From Streptomyces humidus (GTDB lineage: Bacteria; Actinomycetota; Actinomycetes; Streptomycetales; Streptomycetaceae), in assembly GCF_014649655.1 (NCBI RefSeq), contig NZ_BMTL01000035.1, positions 1 through 64,000 on the forward strand: a stretch of 64,000 bases of DNA, given 5' to 3'. Under the pieces are notes generated by a model. It made no database searches, was not told the DNA's origin, and saw only the letters and a program-made list of their open reading frames with translations. This document shows, one piece after another, positions 17,497 to 26,341 of the stretch. Position numbers and translations under genes: made by a program. How positions within the stretch are numbered: position 1 is the first letter of the stretch; each line of letters starts with the position of its first letter.

Positions 17497-18510
17497 GTGA
17501 AACGCCTGAGCTGGCCGGGTCGGATGCCGGTCGACCCCTACATCCTGCTGCTGCTCGGAACCGTCGGACTGGCGGCGCTGTTCCCGGCGCGCGGCACCGC
17601 CGCCGACGTGGCGTCCGGCGCCTCCACGGCCGCGATCGCCTTCCTCTTCTTCCTGTACGGGGCCCGCCTGTCCACCCGTGAGGCGATCAACGGGCTGAAG
17701 CACTGGCGACTGCACGTGACCGTCCTGGTCTGCACGTTCGTGGTCTTCCCGCTGCTGGGCCTGGCCGCGCGCGGCCTCGTCCCGGTCCTGCTCACCGATC
17801 CCCTCTACCAGGGGCTCCTCTTCCTCACCCTCGTCCCGTCGACGATCCAGTCGTCGATCGCCTTCACCTCCATCGCGCGCGGCAACGTGCCCGCCGCGAT
17901 CTGCGCGGGATCGTTCTCCTCGCTCGTCGGCATCGTCGTCACCCCGCTGCTGGCCGCTGCCCTGCTCGGCGGCAGCGGCGGCTTCTCCGCGGACTCGGTC
18001 GTCGAGATCGTGCTGCAACTGCTCGTGCCGTTCGTCGCGGGGCAGCTGCTGCGCCGGTGGATCGGCGCATTCGTCACCCGGCACAAGAAGGTGCTCGGAC
18101 TCGTCGACCGCGGTTCGATCCTGCTGGTCGTCTACACCGCCTTCAGTGAGGGCATGAACCGCGGCATCTGGCACCAGATCGGCGCCGTGCCACTGGCCGG
18201 CCTGCTCGGCGTCGAGGCCGTGCTGCTCGCCGTGATGCTCACCCTGACCTGGTACGGCGGGAAGGCGCTGCGGTTCGACCGCGGGGACCGCATCGCCATC
18301 CAGTTCGCGGGCTCCAAGAAGTCCCTGGCCTCCGGACTGCCCATGGCGAGCGTCCTGTTCGGCGCCCACGCCTCCCTCGCGGTGCTGCCGCTGATGCTCT
18401 TCCACCAGATGCAGCTGATGGTCTGCGCGGTCATCGCCAAGCGCCGCGCACGCGACCCCCTCGACCCGACGGGCGAACAGGCCGAGAGCAGGAGCCCGGC
18501 AGCGGCGTGA
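17497..18510 (+). CDS. SBF-like (bile acid:sodium symporter family) transporter
   Basis: This 337-aa integral membrane protein starts at GTG 17497. It has about ten hydrophobic segments, beginning DPYILLLLGTVGLAALF. The family blocks FLFFLYGARLSTREA, LTLVPSTIQSSIAFTSIARG and FAGSKKSLASGLPMA correspond to the two discontinuous-helix repeats of the ASBT/YfeH fold. Bacterial members import small organic anions with sodium or protons. The substrate is unknown. The divergent LysR gene probably controls it. The 363 bp that follow (18511-18873) contain only GC-rich imperfect repeats and no gene. Confidence 0.85.
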   Translation: MKRLSWPGRMPVDPYILLLLGTVGLAALFPARGTAADVASGASTAAIAFLFFLYGARLSTREAINGLKHWRLHVTVLVCTFVVFPLLGLAARGLVPVLLTDPLYQGLLFLTLVPSTIQSSIAFTSIARGNVPAAICAGSFSSLVGIVVTPLLAAALLGGSGGFSADSVVEIVLQLLVPFVAGQLLRRWIGAFVTRHKKVLGLVDRGSILLVVYTAFSEGMNRGIWHQIGAVPLAGLLGVEAVLLAVMLTLTWYGGKALRFDRGDRIAIQFAGSKKSLASGLPMASVLFGAHASLAVLPLMLFHQMQLMVCAVIAKRRARDPLDPTGEQAESRSPAAA

Positions 18511-18873
18511 AGGACCCGGGTCCGCCCGGCCGGGCCATCGGCTCGGCGGCCCGGTACTCCGGTGGGCCGCTCGCCTCTCGACTTCACGGCCGGCGGTCGA
18601 GGGTTCCCGACCCGCCGCCCCGGTGGTCCGGTGGCTCGGCGGTCCGGGGTTCCCGGCCCGGCGGTCGGGGGTGCCCGGCACTGCGGGCCGGTGGCTGTCT
18701 CGTCGGCTCAGGGCCGTGCATGTCGCGGCCCCGGGAGCGTCCTTCCGCGGTTCCTGCGTGACCCGGTCGCTTCGTGAGCCTCGGTGGCGTCCAGCGCGAA
18801 CTCGCCCTTTCGGGGCCGCCGTGCTCCGCCGCCCCGACCCGCCGCCCCGGCAAGGTGCTGCGGGGTGGCCGGG

Positions 18874-19722
18874 TCAGCTCCCGGGGACCGCGGCCCCCGG
18901 GGTGATGCGGTCCTCACCCGCGTACACGTTCATGGAGGCGCCCCGCAGAAAGCCCACCAGCGTCAGCCCGGTCTCCGCGGCGAGATCGACGGCCAGGGAG
19001 GAGGGGGCCGAGACCGCCGCGAGCAGCGGGATGCCCGCCATCACTGCCTTCTGCGCCAGTTCGAACGACGCCCGGCCCGAGACCAGCAGGATCGTCCGCG
19101 ACAGGGGCAGGTCCCCGTTCTGCAGGGCACGCCCGACCAGCTTGTCGACCGCGTTGTGCCGGCCCACGTCCTCCCGCACGTCCAGCAGCTCGCCGTCCTC
19201 GGAGAACAGGGCCGCCGCGTGGAGTCCCCCGGTCCGGTCGAACACCCGCTGGGCCGCGCGCAGCCGGTCGGGGAGGGCGGCGAGCAGCTCCGCCTCGATC
19301 CGCAGCGGGGGAGTGTCGGCGATGGGCCAGCGGGCCGTCGTCCGGACCGCGTCCAGGCTGGCCTTGCCGCACAGGCCGCAGGACGAGGTCGTGTAGACGT
19401 TGCGCTCCAGGGTGATGTCGGGCATCTTGACGCCGGGGGCGGTCCGCACGTCCACCACGTTGTAGGTATTGGCTCCGTCCGCCGTCGCGCCCGCGCAGTA
19501 CACGATGTTCAGCAGGTCGGACGCTTCGGCCAGCACGCCCTCGCTGACGAGGAAGCCGGCCGCCAGCGCGAAGTCGTCACCAGGAGTGCGCATGGTGATG
19601 GCGAGCGGCTTGCCGTCGAGCCGGATCTCCAGCGGTTCCTCGGCCACGAGGGTGTCCGACCTGGCGGTGACCGCCCCGTCCCTGATGCGTATCACTCTGC
19701 GCCGCTCGGTGACTCGTCCCAT
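18874..19722 (-). CDS. fdhD: Formate dehydrogenase accessory sulfurtransferase FdhD
   Basis: This 282-aa protein carries the FdhD signature TTSSCGLCGKASLDAV, whose Cys-x2-Cys shuttles sulfur from a desulfurase to the Mo-bis-MGD cofactor of formate dehydrogenase. DVGRHNAVDKLVG and SGRASFELAQKA are further conserved blocks. The start is ATG 19722 (MGRVTERRRV), since the frame upstream is not family-like. It is divergent from an OFA-type transporter. No formate dehydrogenase gene is in the window, so the target enzyme must be encoded elsewhere. Confidence 0.93.
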   Translation of the reverse strand: MGRVTERRRVIRIRDGAVTARSDTLVAEEPLEIRLDGKPLAITMRTPGDDFALAAGFLVSEGVLAEASDLLNIVYCAGATADGANTYNVVDVRTAPGVKMPDITLERNVYTTSSCGLCGKASLDAVRTTARWPIADTPPLRIEAELLAALPDRLRAAQRVFDRTGGLHAAALFSEDGELLDVREDVGRHNAVDKLVGRALQNGDLPLSRTILLVSGRASFELAQKAVMAGIPLLAAVSAPSSLAVDLAAETGLTLVGFLRGASMNVYAGEDRITPGAAVPGS

Positions 19723-19918
19723 GTCGTGATCAGCCCCGGTTCTGTCCCTGACGTGCTGCCGGCCGAAAGGCCCTTGATGTGAAGACTGCCGTGGGCCACC
19801 GGGTCGTCGGACGAACGAGGTGACCTTCACCGTCCCATTGTCCAGTACCGGGTGTGTGAGGTCGCAGCCCGCTCCGCAGTGGGCACAAAACGGTCCTGCA
19901 CGTGCCTGGGTGTCGTTT

Positions 19919-19932
19919 CGCAAGCGGTTGCG
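19919..19932. promoter_or_regulatory. LacI-type operator-like dyad between fdhD and the OFA transporter
   Basis: CGCAAGCGGTTGCG has arms CGCAA and TTGCG around GCGG, the general shape of LacI/GalR-family sites (GCAANCGNTTGC). It is 107 bp upstream of the transporter start. The cognate regulator is not visible. Confidence 0.4.
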
Positions 19933-20038
19933 CAAGCAGGCCGGTCCGACCGTTCGGCGCAGCTCGCATACCGTTCACCGCATACGGTCGACGCGCCGCC
20001 TTCTCAACGCTCGCGCGGGTTCCTACCGTCCAGGACTC

Positions 20039-21379
20039 ATGAGTCCCCCCGTCGCGCCGCCCGGCTGGAGCCGCTGGCTCGTCCCTCCGGCCGCCCTCTC
20101 CGTCCATCTCTCCATCGGCCAGGCCTACGCGTGGTCCGTGTTCAAACCGCCGCTGGAGTCCGCTCTCGGCCTCAGCGGCACCCAGAGCGCGCTGCCGTTC
20201 CAGCTCGCCATCGTCATGCTCGGCCTCTCCGCGGCCTTCGGCGGCACCCTGGTGGAGCGCAACGGGCCGCGGTGGGCGATGACCGTCGCCCTGGTCTGCT
20301 TCTCGTCCGGCTTCCTGATCTCCGCGCTCGGCGCCGCCGCCGAACAGTACTGGCTGATCGTCCTCGGCTACGGCTTCGTCGGGGGAATCGGTCTCGGAAT
20401 CGGTTACATCTCGCCTGTCTCGACATTGATCAAGTGGTTCCCGGACCGCCCCGGCATGGCGACCGGCATCGCCATCATGGGCTTCGGCGGGGGCGCGCTC
20501 ATCGCCTCGCCCTGGTCGGCGCAGATGCTGGAGTCGTTCGGCTCCGACAGTTCCGGGATCGCGCTGGCGTTCCTCGTCCACGGGATCTCGTACGCGGCGT
20601 TCATGACGCTCGGCGTGCTGCTGGTGCGGGTCCCGCGCGGTGAGCGGCCCGTCGCTGGCGGGCCCGGCGGCGTGGAAGCGCAAGGAGTGCAGGTGTCGGC
20701 GCGCAGTGCGGTGCGCACCCCGCAGTTCTGGTGCCTGTGGGTCGTGCTCTGCATGAACGTGACGGCCGGCATCGGCATCCTGGAGAAGGCCGCCCCGATG
20801 ATCAAGGACTTCTTCGCGGACACCTCCACGCCGGTCTCGGCGTCCGCGGCCGCCGGCTTCGTCGCCCTGCTGTCGGCGGCCAACATGGCCGGCCGGATCG
20901 GCTGGTCGTCGACCTCCGACCTGATCGGACGCAAGAACGTCTACCGTGTCTACCTGGGCGTCGGCGCCCTGATGTACGCCCTGATCGCGCTGACCGGTGA
21001 CTCCTCGAAACCGCTGTTCGTCCTGTGCGCGCTGGTGATCCTCTCCTTCTACGGCGGCGGCTTCGCGACGATCCCCGCCTACCTCAGGGACCTCTTCGGC
21101 ACCCATCAGGTCGGCGCCATCCACGGCCGGCTGCTCACCGCGTGGTCGACGGCCGGCGTGCTCGGCCCGCTGATCGTGAACTGGATCGCCGACCGGCAGG
21201 AGGCGGCGGGCCGCCACGGCTCGTCCCTGTACACCCTGTCCCTGTTCATCATGATCGGGCTGCTGGCGGTCGGCTTCGTCGCCAACGAACTCGTCCGCCC
21301 CGTCCACCCCCGACACCACGTCCCCGCCCAGAGGAAGGCAGCCGATGCCGAACGACAGCAGCCCGAGTCCGCAGCCTGA
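20039..21379 (+). CDS. OFA-family MFS transporter (oxalate/formate antiporter type)
   Basis: This 446-aa protein has about twelve membrane segments. It starts at ATG 20039 (MSPPVAPPGWSRWLVPPAAL). The OFA blocks GQAYAWSVFKPPLE, GYGFVGGIGLGIGYISPVST and WFPDRPGMATGIAIMGFGGGA are clear. Members exchange small carboxylates such as oxalate, formate or pyruvate. Its position opposite fdhD favours formate or oxalate. The stop overlaps the start of a 45-codon membrane-protein gene, indicating translational coupling. Confidence 0.88.
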   Translation: MSPPVAPPGWSRWLVPPAALSVHLSIGQAYAWSVFKPPLESALGLSGTQSALPFQLAIVMLGLSAAFGGTLVERNGPRWAMTVALVCFSSGFLISALGAAAEQYWLIVLGYGFVGGIGLGIGYISPVSTLIKWFPDRPGMATGIAIMGFGGGALIASPWSAQMLESFGSDSSGIALAFLVHGISYAAFMTLGVLLVRVPRGERPVAGGPGGVEAQGVQVSARSAVRTPQFWCLWVVLCMNVTAGIGILEKAAPMIKDFFADTSTPVSASAAAGFVALLSAANMAGRIGWSSTSDLIGRKNVYRVYLGVGALMYALIALTGDSSKPLFVLCALVILSFYGGGFATIPAYLRDLFGTHQVGAIHGRLLTAWSTAGVLGPLIVNWIADRQEAAGRHGSSLYTLSLFIMIGLLAVGFVANELVRPVHPRHHVPAQRKAADAERQQPESAA

Positions 21380-21482
21380 CCGGCGGCCGCTGACCGCCTT
21401 CGCCTGGCTGTGGGTGGGGGCGCCGCTCGCCTACGGGCTGTACGAACTCGTACGGAAGGCGACGCAGCTGTTCACCGGGTAG
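21345..21482 (+). CDS. Small single-span membrane protein partner of the OFA transporter
   Basis: This 45-aa ORF (ATG 21345, site GAGGAAGG upstream) overlaps the end of the transporter gene by 35 nt in another frame. Its sequence is a Pro/Ser-rich N-terminus followed by one membrane helix (LTAFAWLWVGAPLAYGLYEL) and a basic end. It matches what is annotated in actinobacteria as the small subunit of MFS (OFA) transporters. Overlap and position support a conserved two-gene unit; the role of the peptide is unproven. Confidence 0.75.
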   Translation: MPNDSSPSPQPDRRPLTAFAWLWVGAPLAYGLYELVRKATQLFTG

Positions 21483-21665
21483 CGGAAAACCCGTGGGGCG
21501 CGTGTCCGCTGCGTACACGTGCGACGGCTGGCCGGGCGTCCGAGGCCTATGGGGAAGCCGACAACCCGGGAACCGGTTTCCTGTCGCTTCACGCGCCCCC
21601 GTACCCGTGAGTCACTGATCAGACTGGTGGATCCCGCTACCCAAGGCAACGAGGGGGACCCCCCA

Positions 21666-22613
21666 ATGAACGGCTCGCGCATCGCCGCCGTCGGCCACTA
21701 CCAGCCCGCCAAGGTGCTCACCAACGAGGAACTGGCGGGTCTGGTCGACACCAGTGACGAGTGGATCAGGAGCCGGGTGGGCATCCGCACGCGCCACATC
21801 GCCGGTCCCGACGAGCCGGTGGACGAGCTGGCCGCGCACGCCGCCGCCAAGGCCCTCGCGTCGGCCGGACTCACGCCGGACGACATCGACCTGGTGCTGG
21901 TCGCCACCTCCACGGCCGTCGACCGCTCGCCCAACATGGCCGCCCGGGTCGCCGCCCGCCTCGGCGTCCCGGGGCCGGCCGCGATCGACGTCAACGTCGT
22001 CTGCGCCGGTTTCACGCACGCGCTGGCCACCGCCGACCACACCGTCCGCGCGGGGGCCGCGACCCGTGCCCTGGTGATCGGCGCCGACAAGATGTCCGAG
22101 GTGACCGACTGGAGCGACCGCACCACCTGTGTGCTCGTCGGCGACGGAGCGGGCGCCGCCGTGGTCGAGGCCTGTCCCGACGGCGCCGTGCCCGGCATCG
22201 GGCCCGTGCTGTGGGGTTCGGTGCCCGAGATGGGGAACGCGGTGCGCATCGAGGGCCAGCCGGCACGGTTCGCACAGGAAGGGCAGAGCGTGTACCGCTG
22301 GGCCACGACCCAGCTGCCGCCGCTCGCACGCCAGGCCTGCGAGCGGGCGGGGCTCACTCCCGAGGACCTCGCGGCCGTCGTCCTGCACCAGGCGAACCTG
22401 CGGATCATCGAACCCCTCGCGCAGAAGATCGGCGCGGTGAACGCCGTGGTCGCGCGCGATGTCGTCGAGTCCGGCAACACCTCCGCCGCCAGCATCCCGC
22501 TCGCCTTCTCGAAGCTCGTCGAGCAGGGCGCCGTCTCCACCGGCGACCCGGTGCTGCTGTTCGGCTTCGGCGGCAATCTGTCGTACGCGGGTCAGGTCGT
22601 GTACTGCCCGTGA
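21666..22613 (+). CDS. FabH-like 3-oxoacyl-ACP synthase III
   Basis: This 315-aa protein is of FabH length. The Cys-His-Asn triad is present: Cys113 in DVNVVCAGF, His in VVLHQANLRII and Asn in VESGNTSAASIP. FabH enzymes condense an acyl-CoA with malonyl-ACP. The context VVCAGF instead of the usual AACSGF, and the C-terminal GFGGNLSYAGQVV, differ from the housekeeping enzyme. No acyl carrier protein or fab genes adjoin it. I therefore read it as a stand-alone paralogue, perhaps for a specialised starter unit. The start ATG 21666 follows GAGGGGGA. Confidence 0.88.
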   Translation: MNGSRIAAVGHYQPAKVLTNEELAGLVDTSDEWIRSRVGIRTRHIAGPDEPVDELAAHAAAKALASAGLTPDDIDLVLVATSTAVDRSPNMAARVAARLGVPGPAAIDVNVVCAGFTHALATADHTVRAGAATRALVIGADKMSEVTDWSDRTTCVLVGDGAGAAVVEACPDGAVPGIGPVLWGSVPEMGNAVRIEGQPARFAQEGQSVYRWATTQLPPLARQACERAGLTPEDLAAVVLHQANLRIIEPLAQKIGAVNAVVARDVVESGNTSAASIPLAFSKLVEQGAVSTGDPVLLFGFGGNLSYAGQVVYCP

Positions 22614-22689
22614 TCCGGGGCGGCCCGGACGGGAACCCCCTCGGGGCCCGGCCGGGGCGCGTCGGCATGAGAGGGGGTCGACCGCGCCT

Positions 22690-23086
22690 TCCGGCCCGGC
22701 CGGCGCCTCGGCGAGGGCTCGCCGGCCGCGTCGGCGTCTCCCGGCAGCCGGTGCGCGAGGCCCTGCAACGCCTGCACCCCTCGTGGGCGGAGCTCGCAAC
22801 GGCCCAAGACGCCTTCGTGCGTGAGCCGACCGAGCAGCATGCGGGCCGACTCCTCACCGGGTGAACGCTGTTGGAGGCCGAAGCCGCTCGGCCCGCCGCC
22901 GCGCACGCGGACGAGGCGGGCATCGAGGCCCTGGCGGAGATCCTGGCGCAGGGACCGCGGGACCGCGGGGCCGCGGGGCCGCGGGCCATGGCCGGCGGCG
23001 ACGTGCACGCGGCGGTCGCCCCGAGCGCCCGCTTCCACGCGCACAGGGAACCGGCGGCGGAGCGAGCGGGCGGTCACCCGCCGTGA
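22690..23086 (+). pseudogene. Remnant of a GntR/FadR-family regulator
   Basis: One continuous frame encodes LAGRVGVSRQPVREALQRLH (winged-helix recognition part), AFVREPTEQHAGRLLTG, an in-frame TGA at 22862-22864, then TLLEAEAARPAAAHADEAGI and a shortened FCD-domain segment ending ARFHAHREPAAE. This order is that of GntR/FadR regulators, but the N-terminus has no clear start, the wing is partly lost and the FCD domain is truncated. The rest of the 597-bp gap before the tRNA shows nothing else. Confidence 0.6.
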
Positions 23087-23210
23087 GGCGGTCGCGACGG
23101 TGGCTCCCGTACCGGCCCGGCCAGCGGATATGCAGGTGAAACGCACTCCGAAAGCTTGGTATTGTTGTCCATGTCGCCGCCGGGAGCACCCGCGCAGCGG
23201 CAGACACCTG

Positions 23211-23296
23211 GTCCGGGTGGCGGAATGGCAGACGCGCTAGCTTGAGGTGCTAGTGCCCTTTATCGGGCGTGGGGGTTCAAGTCCCCCCTCGGACAC
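23211..23296 (+). tRNA. tRNA-Leu (anticodon GAG)
   Basis: An 86-nt cloverleaf has acceptor GTCCGGG pairing with CTCGGAC, a D arm with GGCGGAATGGCAG, and an anticodon stem CTAGC/GCTAG with loop TTGAGGT (anticodon GAG). It has a long variable arm typical of class II tRNA, and a T arm GGGGGTTCAAGTCCCCC. CCA is not encoded. It reads CUC and CUU codons. Confidence 0.96.
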
Positions 23297-23414
23297 TCTT
23301 CACTCTCCGTATCGAGCGGCTTCCGTTCGGTGAACAACGGACACCCGTATTCGGCCTGCGCCGGGTGCGGGTTTTGTTGTTTCCGTCCGCTCGGCCGCCC
23401 GAATGTCGCGGAAG

Positions 23415-23529
23415 CCCGTTCACTTGTCGTCCGTCAGCCCGTTCACCTGTCGCCGGTCAGGCTGTTCACCTGTCGTCCGTCAGGCCGTTCACCTGTCGTC
23501 CGTCACACGGTTCGCGGGTCGCCCGGCGC
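23415..23529. repeat. 23-bp tandem repeats downstream of tRNA-Leu
   Basis: Four near-identical units (consensus sCCGTTCACCTGTCGTCCGTCAG) start at 23415, 23438, 23461 and 23484, with a weaker fifth at 23507. They occupy the 519-bp gap between the tRNA and the conservon. No spacers are present, so this is not a CRISPR array. The following AT-richer stretch (about 23600-23670) may hold the conservon promoter. Confidence 0.88.
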
Positions 23530-23815
23530 GTCGTTCGCGGCTCTCCTCCGGCGTCGTCGGCAGGCCGCTCCGCGGGTGCCCTCCGCAATGGCTGACGATC
23601 CGTCAATGTTCATCTTGGTGGCCATATTGGCGGTCTGTGGCTCCTTCTTGTGGTGATACGATCACGCTCGCTTGTAGAGCGGGCGGATGGGTGCAAGACG
23701 ACATCTCCGACTACGGGGACAGTCCGGGCGGTCACCCCGATGCGGGCGGTCCGCCGGTCCACCCGCAATTGACGGGAATTCAGCAACTGGCCGTCAGTCG
23801 CCTGAAGAGAGTCTT

Positions 23816-24991
23816 ATGACTGATTACATACGGAACCCGGTACTCTGGGCTCTCCTCGTCGCCGTACTCGTCGCCGTCGCCCTGATTGTTCGTCAGCGCA
23901 GGGCAGCGCGCACGTCAAGGCAGGAGTTCGCAGAACTCCGGGCTCGTCATGCCGAGCTCGAGAACGGGTACGCGAAATCCGTCGAGGCAGCTCAGGAAAG
24001 AGCCGAAGAGGCTACGAAGACGGTCCTCAAGTCCGCGATGCGGACGCTTCAGGGCCTCGCCGCGGAACAGCAGTTGATCGTTTCCCGGCTGCAGAACAAA
24101 TACGGTGAGTCGGTGATTCTCCAGGACCTCCTGGAAATCGACCACACGAACTCTCAGTTCGGTCGCCGTGCCCAGTCCATCGCCGTGCTCTGCGACGGCT
24201 GGCTGGGGCGTCAGCGTGACGTCGCGTCGATCTACGACGTGGTCCGCAGCGCGCAGGGCAGGGTCCGTCACTACCGACGGGTGGAGATTCTCTCGCAGGT
24301 CGATTTCGGCATCACCAGCCGTGCCGTCGAACCTGTCGCACTGGCCCTCGCGGAACTCCTCGACAACGCCACGAGCTATTCGAGCCCGGACACCGTCGTC
24401 GAGATCAACATTCGTACCGTCCCCAAGGGCATCTGCATCGTCGTGGACGACGCCGGTGTCGGTATGAACGACGAAGAGCGCGCCCGTGCCGAGAAACTCC
24501 TGTCGAGCGAACGGGTGTCGGGCGTCTCCGGTCTCGGCAACCCGCCGCAGTTCGGCTTCGCGGTGATCGGCGTGCTCAGCGAGCGCTTCGGTTTCGAGGT
24601 GTCCGTGGACTCCACCTCCCCGTACGGAGGCGTCCGGGCGGTCCTCCTCCTGCCGCACGACCTGCTCACCAACGCGCCCGAGCAGAAGGAGCCGGCTCCG
24701 GTCGTCCCCGCTGCCCAGCCCACCGCCCCCGTCGGCGGGGGCCCGGAGACCGGGCTGACCGCGACCACCACCTCCGACGGCCTGCCGAGGCGACGCCGCA
24801 AGCGGCCCATGGCCATCGTGCCCGGCAGCGCGTCGAACGCGCCCGGTCCCTCGCGTTCGGGCGCGGAGACGGCGGCGATCATGGGCGCGTTCCAGCGCGG
24901 CACCCGGTCCGGCCGGGCCGTTCAGACGGACCCCGCGGAACAGTCGAGCAGCACCCGTGGTGCAAGCAGCGAAGGGCATGAGTTCTCGTGA
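23816..24991 (+). CDS. cvnA: Conservon CvnA: membrane-anchored histidine-kinase-like ATPase
   Basis: This 391-aa protein has one N-terminal membrane helix (VLWALLVAVLVAVALIV), a basic helical region, and a GHKL ATPase domain. The N box is LAELLDNATSYSSP, the G1 box is VDDAGVGMN, and a G2-like segment follows. A Pro/Ser-rich, basic tail (LPRRRRKRP) ends the protein. As in other conservons, the sensor is minimal. CvnA is thought to assemble with the Roadblock, DUF742 and GTPase proteins at the membrane, much like a G-protein-coupled receptor complex. It overlaps cvnB by 4 nt. Confidence 0.92.
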   Translation: MTDYIRNPVLWALLVAVLVAVALIVRQRRAARTSRQEFAELRARHAELENGYAKSVEAAQERAEEATKTVLKSAMRTLQGLAAEQQLIVSRLQNKYGESVILQDLLEIDHTNSQFGRRAQSIAVLCDGWLGRQRDVASIYDVVRSAQGRVRHYRRVEILSQVDFGITSRAVEPVALALAELLDNATSYSSPDTVVEINIRTVPKGICIVVDDAGVGMNDEERARAEKLLSSERVSGVSGLGNPPQFGFAVIGVLSERFGFEVSVDSTSPYGGVRAVLLLPHDLLTNAPEQKEPAPVVPAAQPTAPVGGGPETGLTATTTSDGLPRRRRKRPMAIVPGSASNAPGPSRSGAETAAIMGAFQRGTRSGRAVQTDPAEQSSSTRGASSEGHEFS

Positions 24992-25389
24992 ACGACGACC
25001 TGTCATGGATGCTTGACAGCGCCCTGGAGATCCCCGGGGCCCTGCACGCCGTCCTGATCTCCGCGGACGGCCTGTTGATGGCACGGACGCAGGACTTCGG
25101 CAAGGACGACGCGGACCGCGTGGCCGCGGCGATGAGCGGCGTGCAGTCGCTCAGCCGCTCGCTCGCCTTCTTCTGCGAGGACGCCACCCAGAAGTGGCGG
25201 CAGACACTGGTCGAGTTCGACGGCGGCTGGGTCTTCCTGATCTCCGCGGGCGAGGGCGCCTACCTCGGCGTGTCCGCCTCGCCCGAGGTCGACATGGCCG
25301 ACATCACCTTCCGGATGCAGCAGCTCGTCGGCCAGCTGGGCAAGGCGCTGACCACACCGCCGCGTGAGAACCTCGGCGTGCGGTCATGA
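24988..25389 (+). CDS. cvnB: Conservon CvnB: Roadblock/LC7 domain protein
   Basis: This 133-aa protein is one Roadblock/LC7 domain (DLSWMLDSALEIPGALHAVL, ISADGLLMA, VSASPEVDMADITFRM). Such proteins act as regulators (for example GAP-like) of MglA-type small GTPases, here presumably CvnD. The GTG start overlaps the cvnA stop (GTGA), and its own stop overlaps cvnC, so the operon is translationally coupled. Confidence 0.93.
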   Translation: MNDDLSWMLDSALEIPGALHAVLISADGLLMARTQDFGKDDADRVAAAMSGVQSLSRSLAFFCEDATQKWRQTLVEFDGGWVFLISAGEGAYLGVSASPEVDMADITFRMQQLVGQLGKALTTPPRENLGVRS

Positions 25390-25763
25390 CCGGTTTTGAC
25401 GAACTGGAGCCTCAGACGCCGGAGTTAGTGCGTCCCTATGTCATCACCAAGGGGCGGAGACTGCCCGACGAGGAGCAGCTGTCCCTCATCACCCTGGTCA
25501 CGGCGGCCGCCGACCAGCAACAGCGGCCCACCCGCCTGTCGCCCGAGGAACAGAAACTGCTGGAGCTGTGCGAGGCCGGGTACCTCTCGGTCGCGGAGAT
25601 CGCGGGGCACACCCAACTGCCCCTGGGCGTGGTGAAGATCCTCCTGGCCGCTCTCACCGAAGGCGGCTACCTCATCACCCGCCCACCGGTGCAGCGGGCG
25701 CCCCTCGCCGACCGGGACATCCTGGAGGAGGTGCTGAATGGTCTCAGGGCCAAGTTTGGATGA
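25386..25763 (+). CDS. cvnC: Conservon CvnC: DUF742 winged-helix-like protein, with a TTA codon
   Basis: This 125-aa DUF742 protein has VRPYVITKGR near the N-terminus and a helix-turn-helix-like centre (LSVAEIAGHTQLPLGVVKIL, then LAALTEGGYL). Codon 14 is TTA (25425-25427), which makes translation depend on the bldA tRNA in Streptomyces. Because the cvn genes overlap, this single codon could impose developmental timing on the translation of the downstream genes as well. It overlaps cvnD by 26 nt. Confidence 0.92.
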   Translation: MTGFDELEPQTPELVRPYVITKGRRLPDEEQLSLITLVTAAADQQQRPTRLSPEEQKLLELCEAGYLSVAEIAGHTQLPLGVVKILLAALTEGGYLITRPPVQRAPLADRDILEEVLNGLRAKFG

Positions 25764-26331
25764 GCAGGCGTACGTCCGCGGCGGCGCGACGCAGACGGCA
25801 GTGAAGATCCTCGTGGTGGGTCACTTCGCGGTCGGCAAGACCACGTTCATCGGGGCGATATCGGAGATCGAGCCGCTGTCCACCGAGGAGACGATGACCC
25901 GGGCGGCCGAGTCGGTCGACGACCTCAAAGGGGTCCAGGGCAAGACCACCACCACGGTCGCCATGGACTTCGGACGGCTGACGATCAGCGACCGCGTGGT
26001 GCTCTACCTGTTCGGGACGCCCGGCCAGCAGCGTTTCGTGCAGATGTGGGAGGACATGGCACGCGGCGCGCTCGGCGCGCTGGTGCTCGTCGACCCCGAG
26101 CGGCTCGCGGACTCCTTCGCCGTGATCGACCTGATCGAGCAGTACGGGCTCGACTACGCGATCGCCGTCAACCACTTCGACGGCTCGCCGCTGCGAGACG
26201 AGCTGGCCCTGCGCGAGGCGCTGGACCTGCTCGACGACACCCCCGTCGTCACCTGCGACGCGCGGGACGAGAAGTCGTCGGCCGAGGCCCTGATCACGCT
26301 CGTACGCCACTTGCAGGACCGTGCCCACTAG
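25738..26331 (+). CDS. cvnD: Conservon CvnD: MglA-like small GTPase
   Basis: This 197-aa protein has Walker A GHFAVGKTT (P-loop), switch II LYLFGTPGQQRF and an NHFDG element replacing the usual NKxD guanine-specificity motif. That replacement is typical of conservon GTPases. It is the G-protein component of the complex. The ATG lies inside cvnC. It is followed after 10 nt by the P450 gene. Confidence 0.93.
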   Translation: MVSGPSLDEQAYVRGGATQTAVKILVVGHFAVGKTTFIGAISEIEPLSTEETMTRAAESVDDLKGVQGKTTTTVAMDFGRLTISDRVVLYLFGTPGQQRFVQMWEDMARGALGALVLVDPERLADSFAVIDLIEQYGLDYAIAVNHFDGSPLRDELALREALDLLDDTPVVTCDARDEKSSAEALITLVRHLQDRAH

Positions 26332-26341
26332 GGAGCAACAA

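Noticed and set aside
22690..23086. Functional GntR regulator with programmed TGA readthrough
   Set aside because: Besides the TGA, the N-terminus and the FCD domain are truncated, so decay is simpler.
23211..23296. Integrated island at tRNA-Leu
   Set aside because: No integrase, excisionase or second copy of the tRNA 3' end could be found by eye in the window.
23415..23529. CRISPR array
   Set aside because: The units are contiguous 23-mers with no unique spacers, and there are no cas genes.
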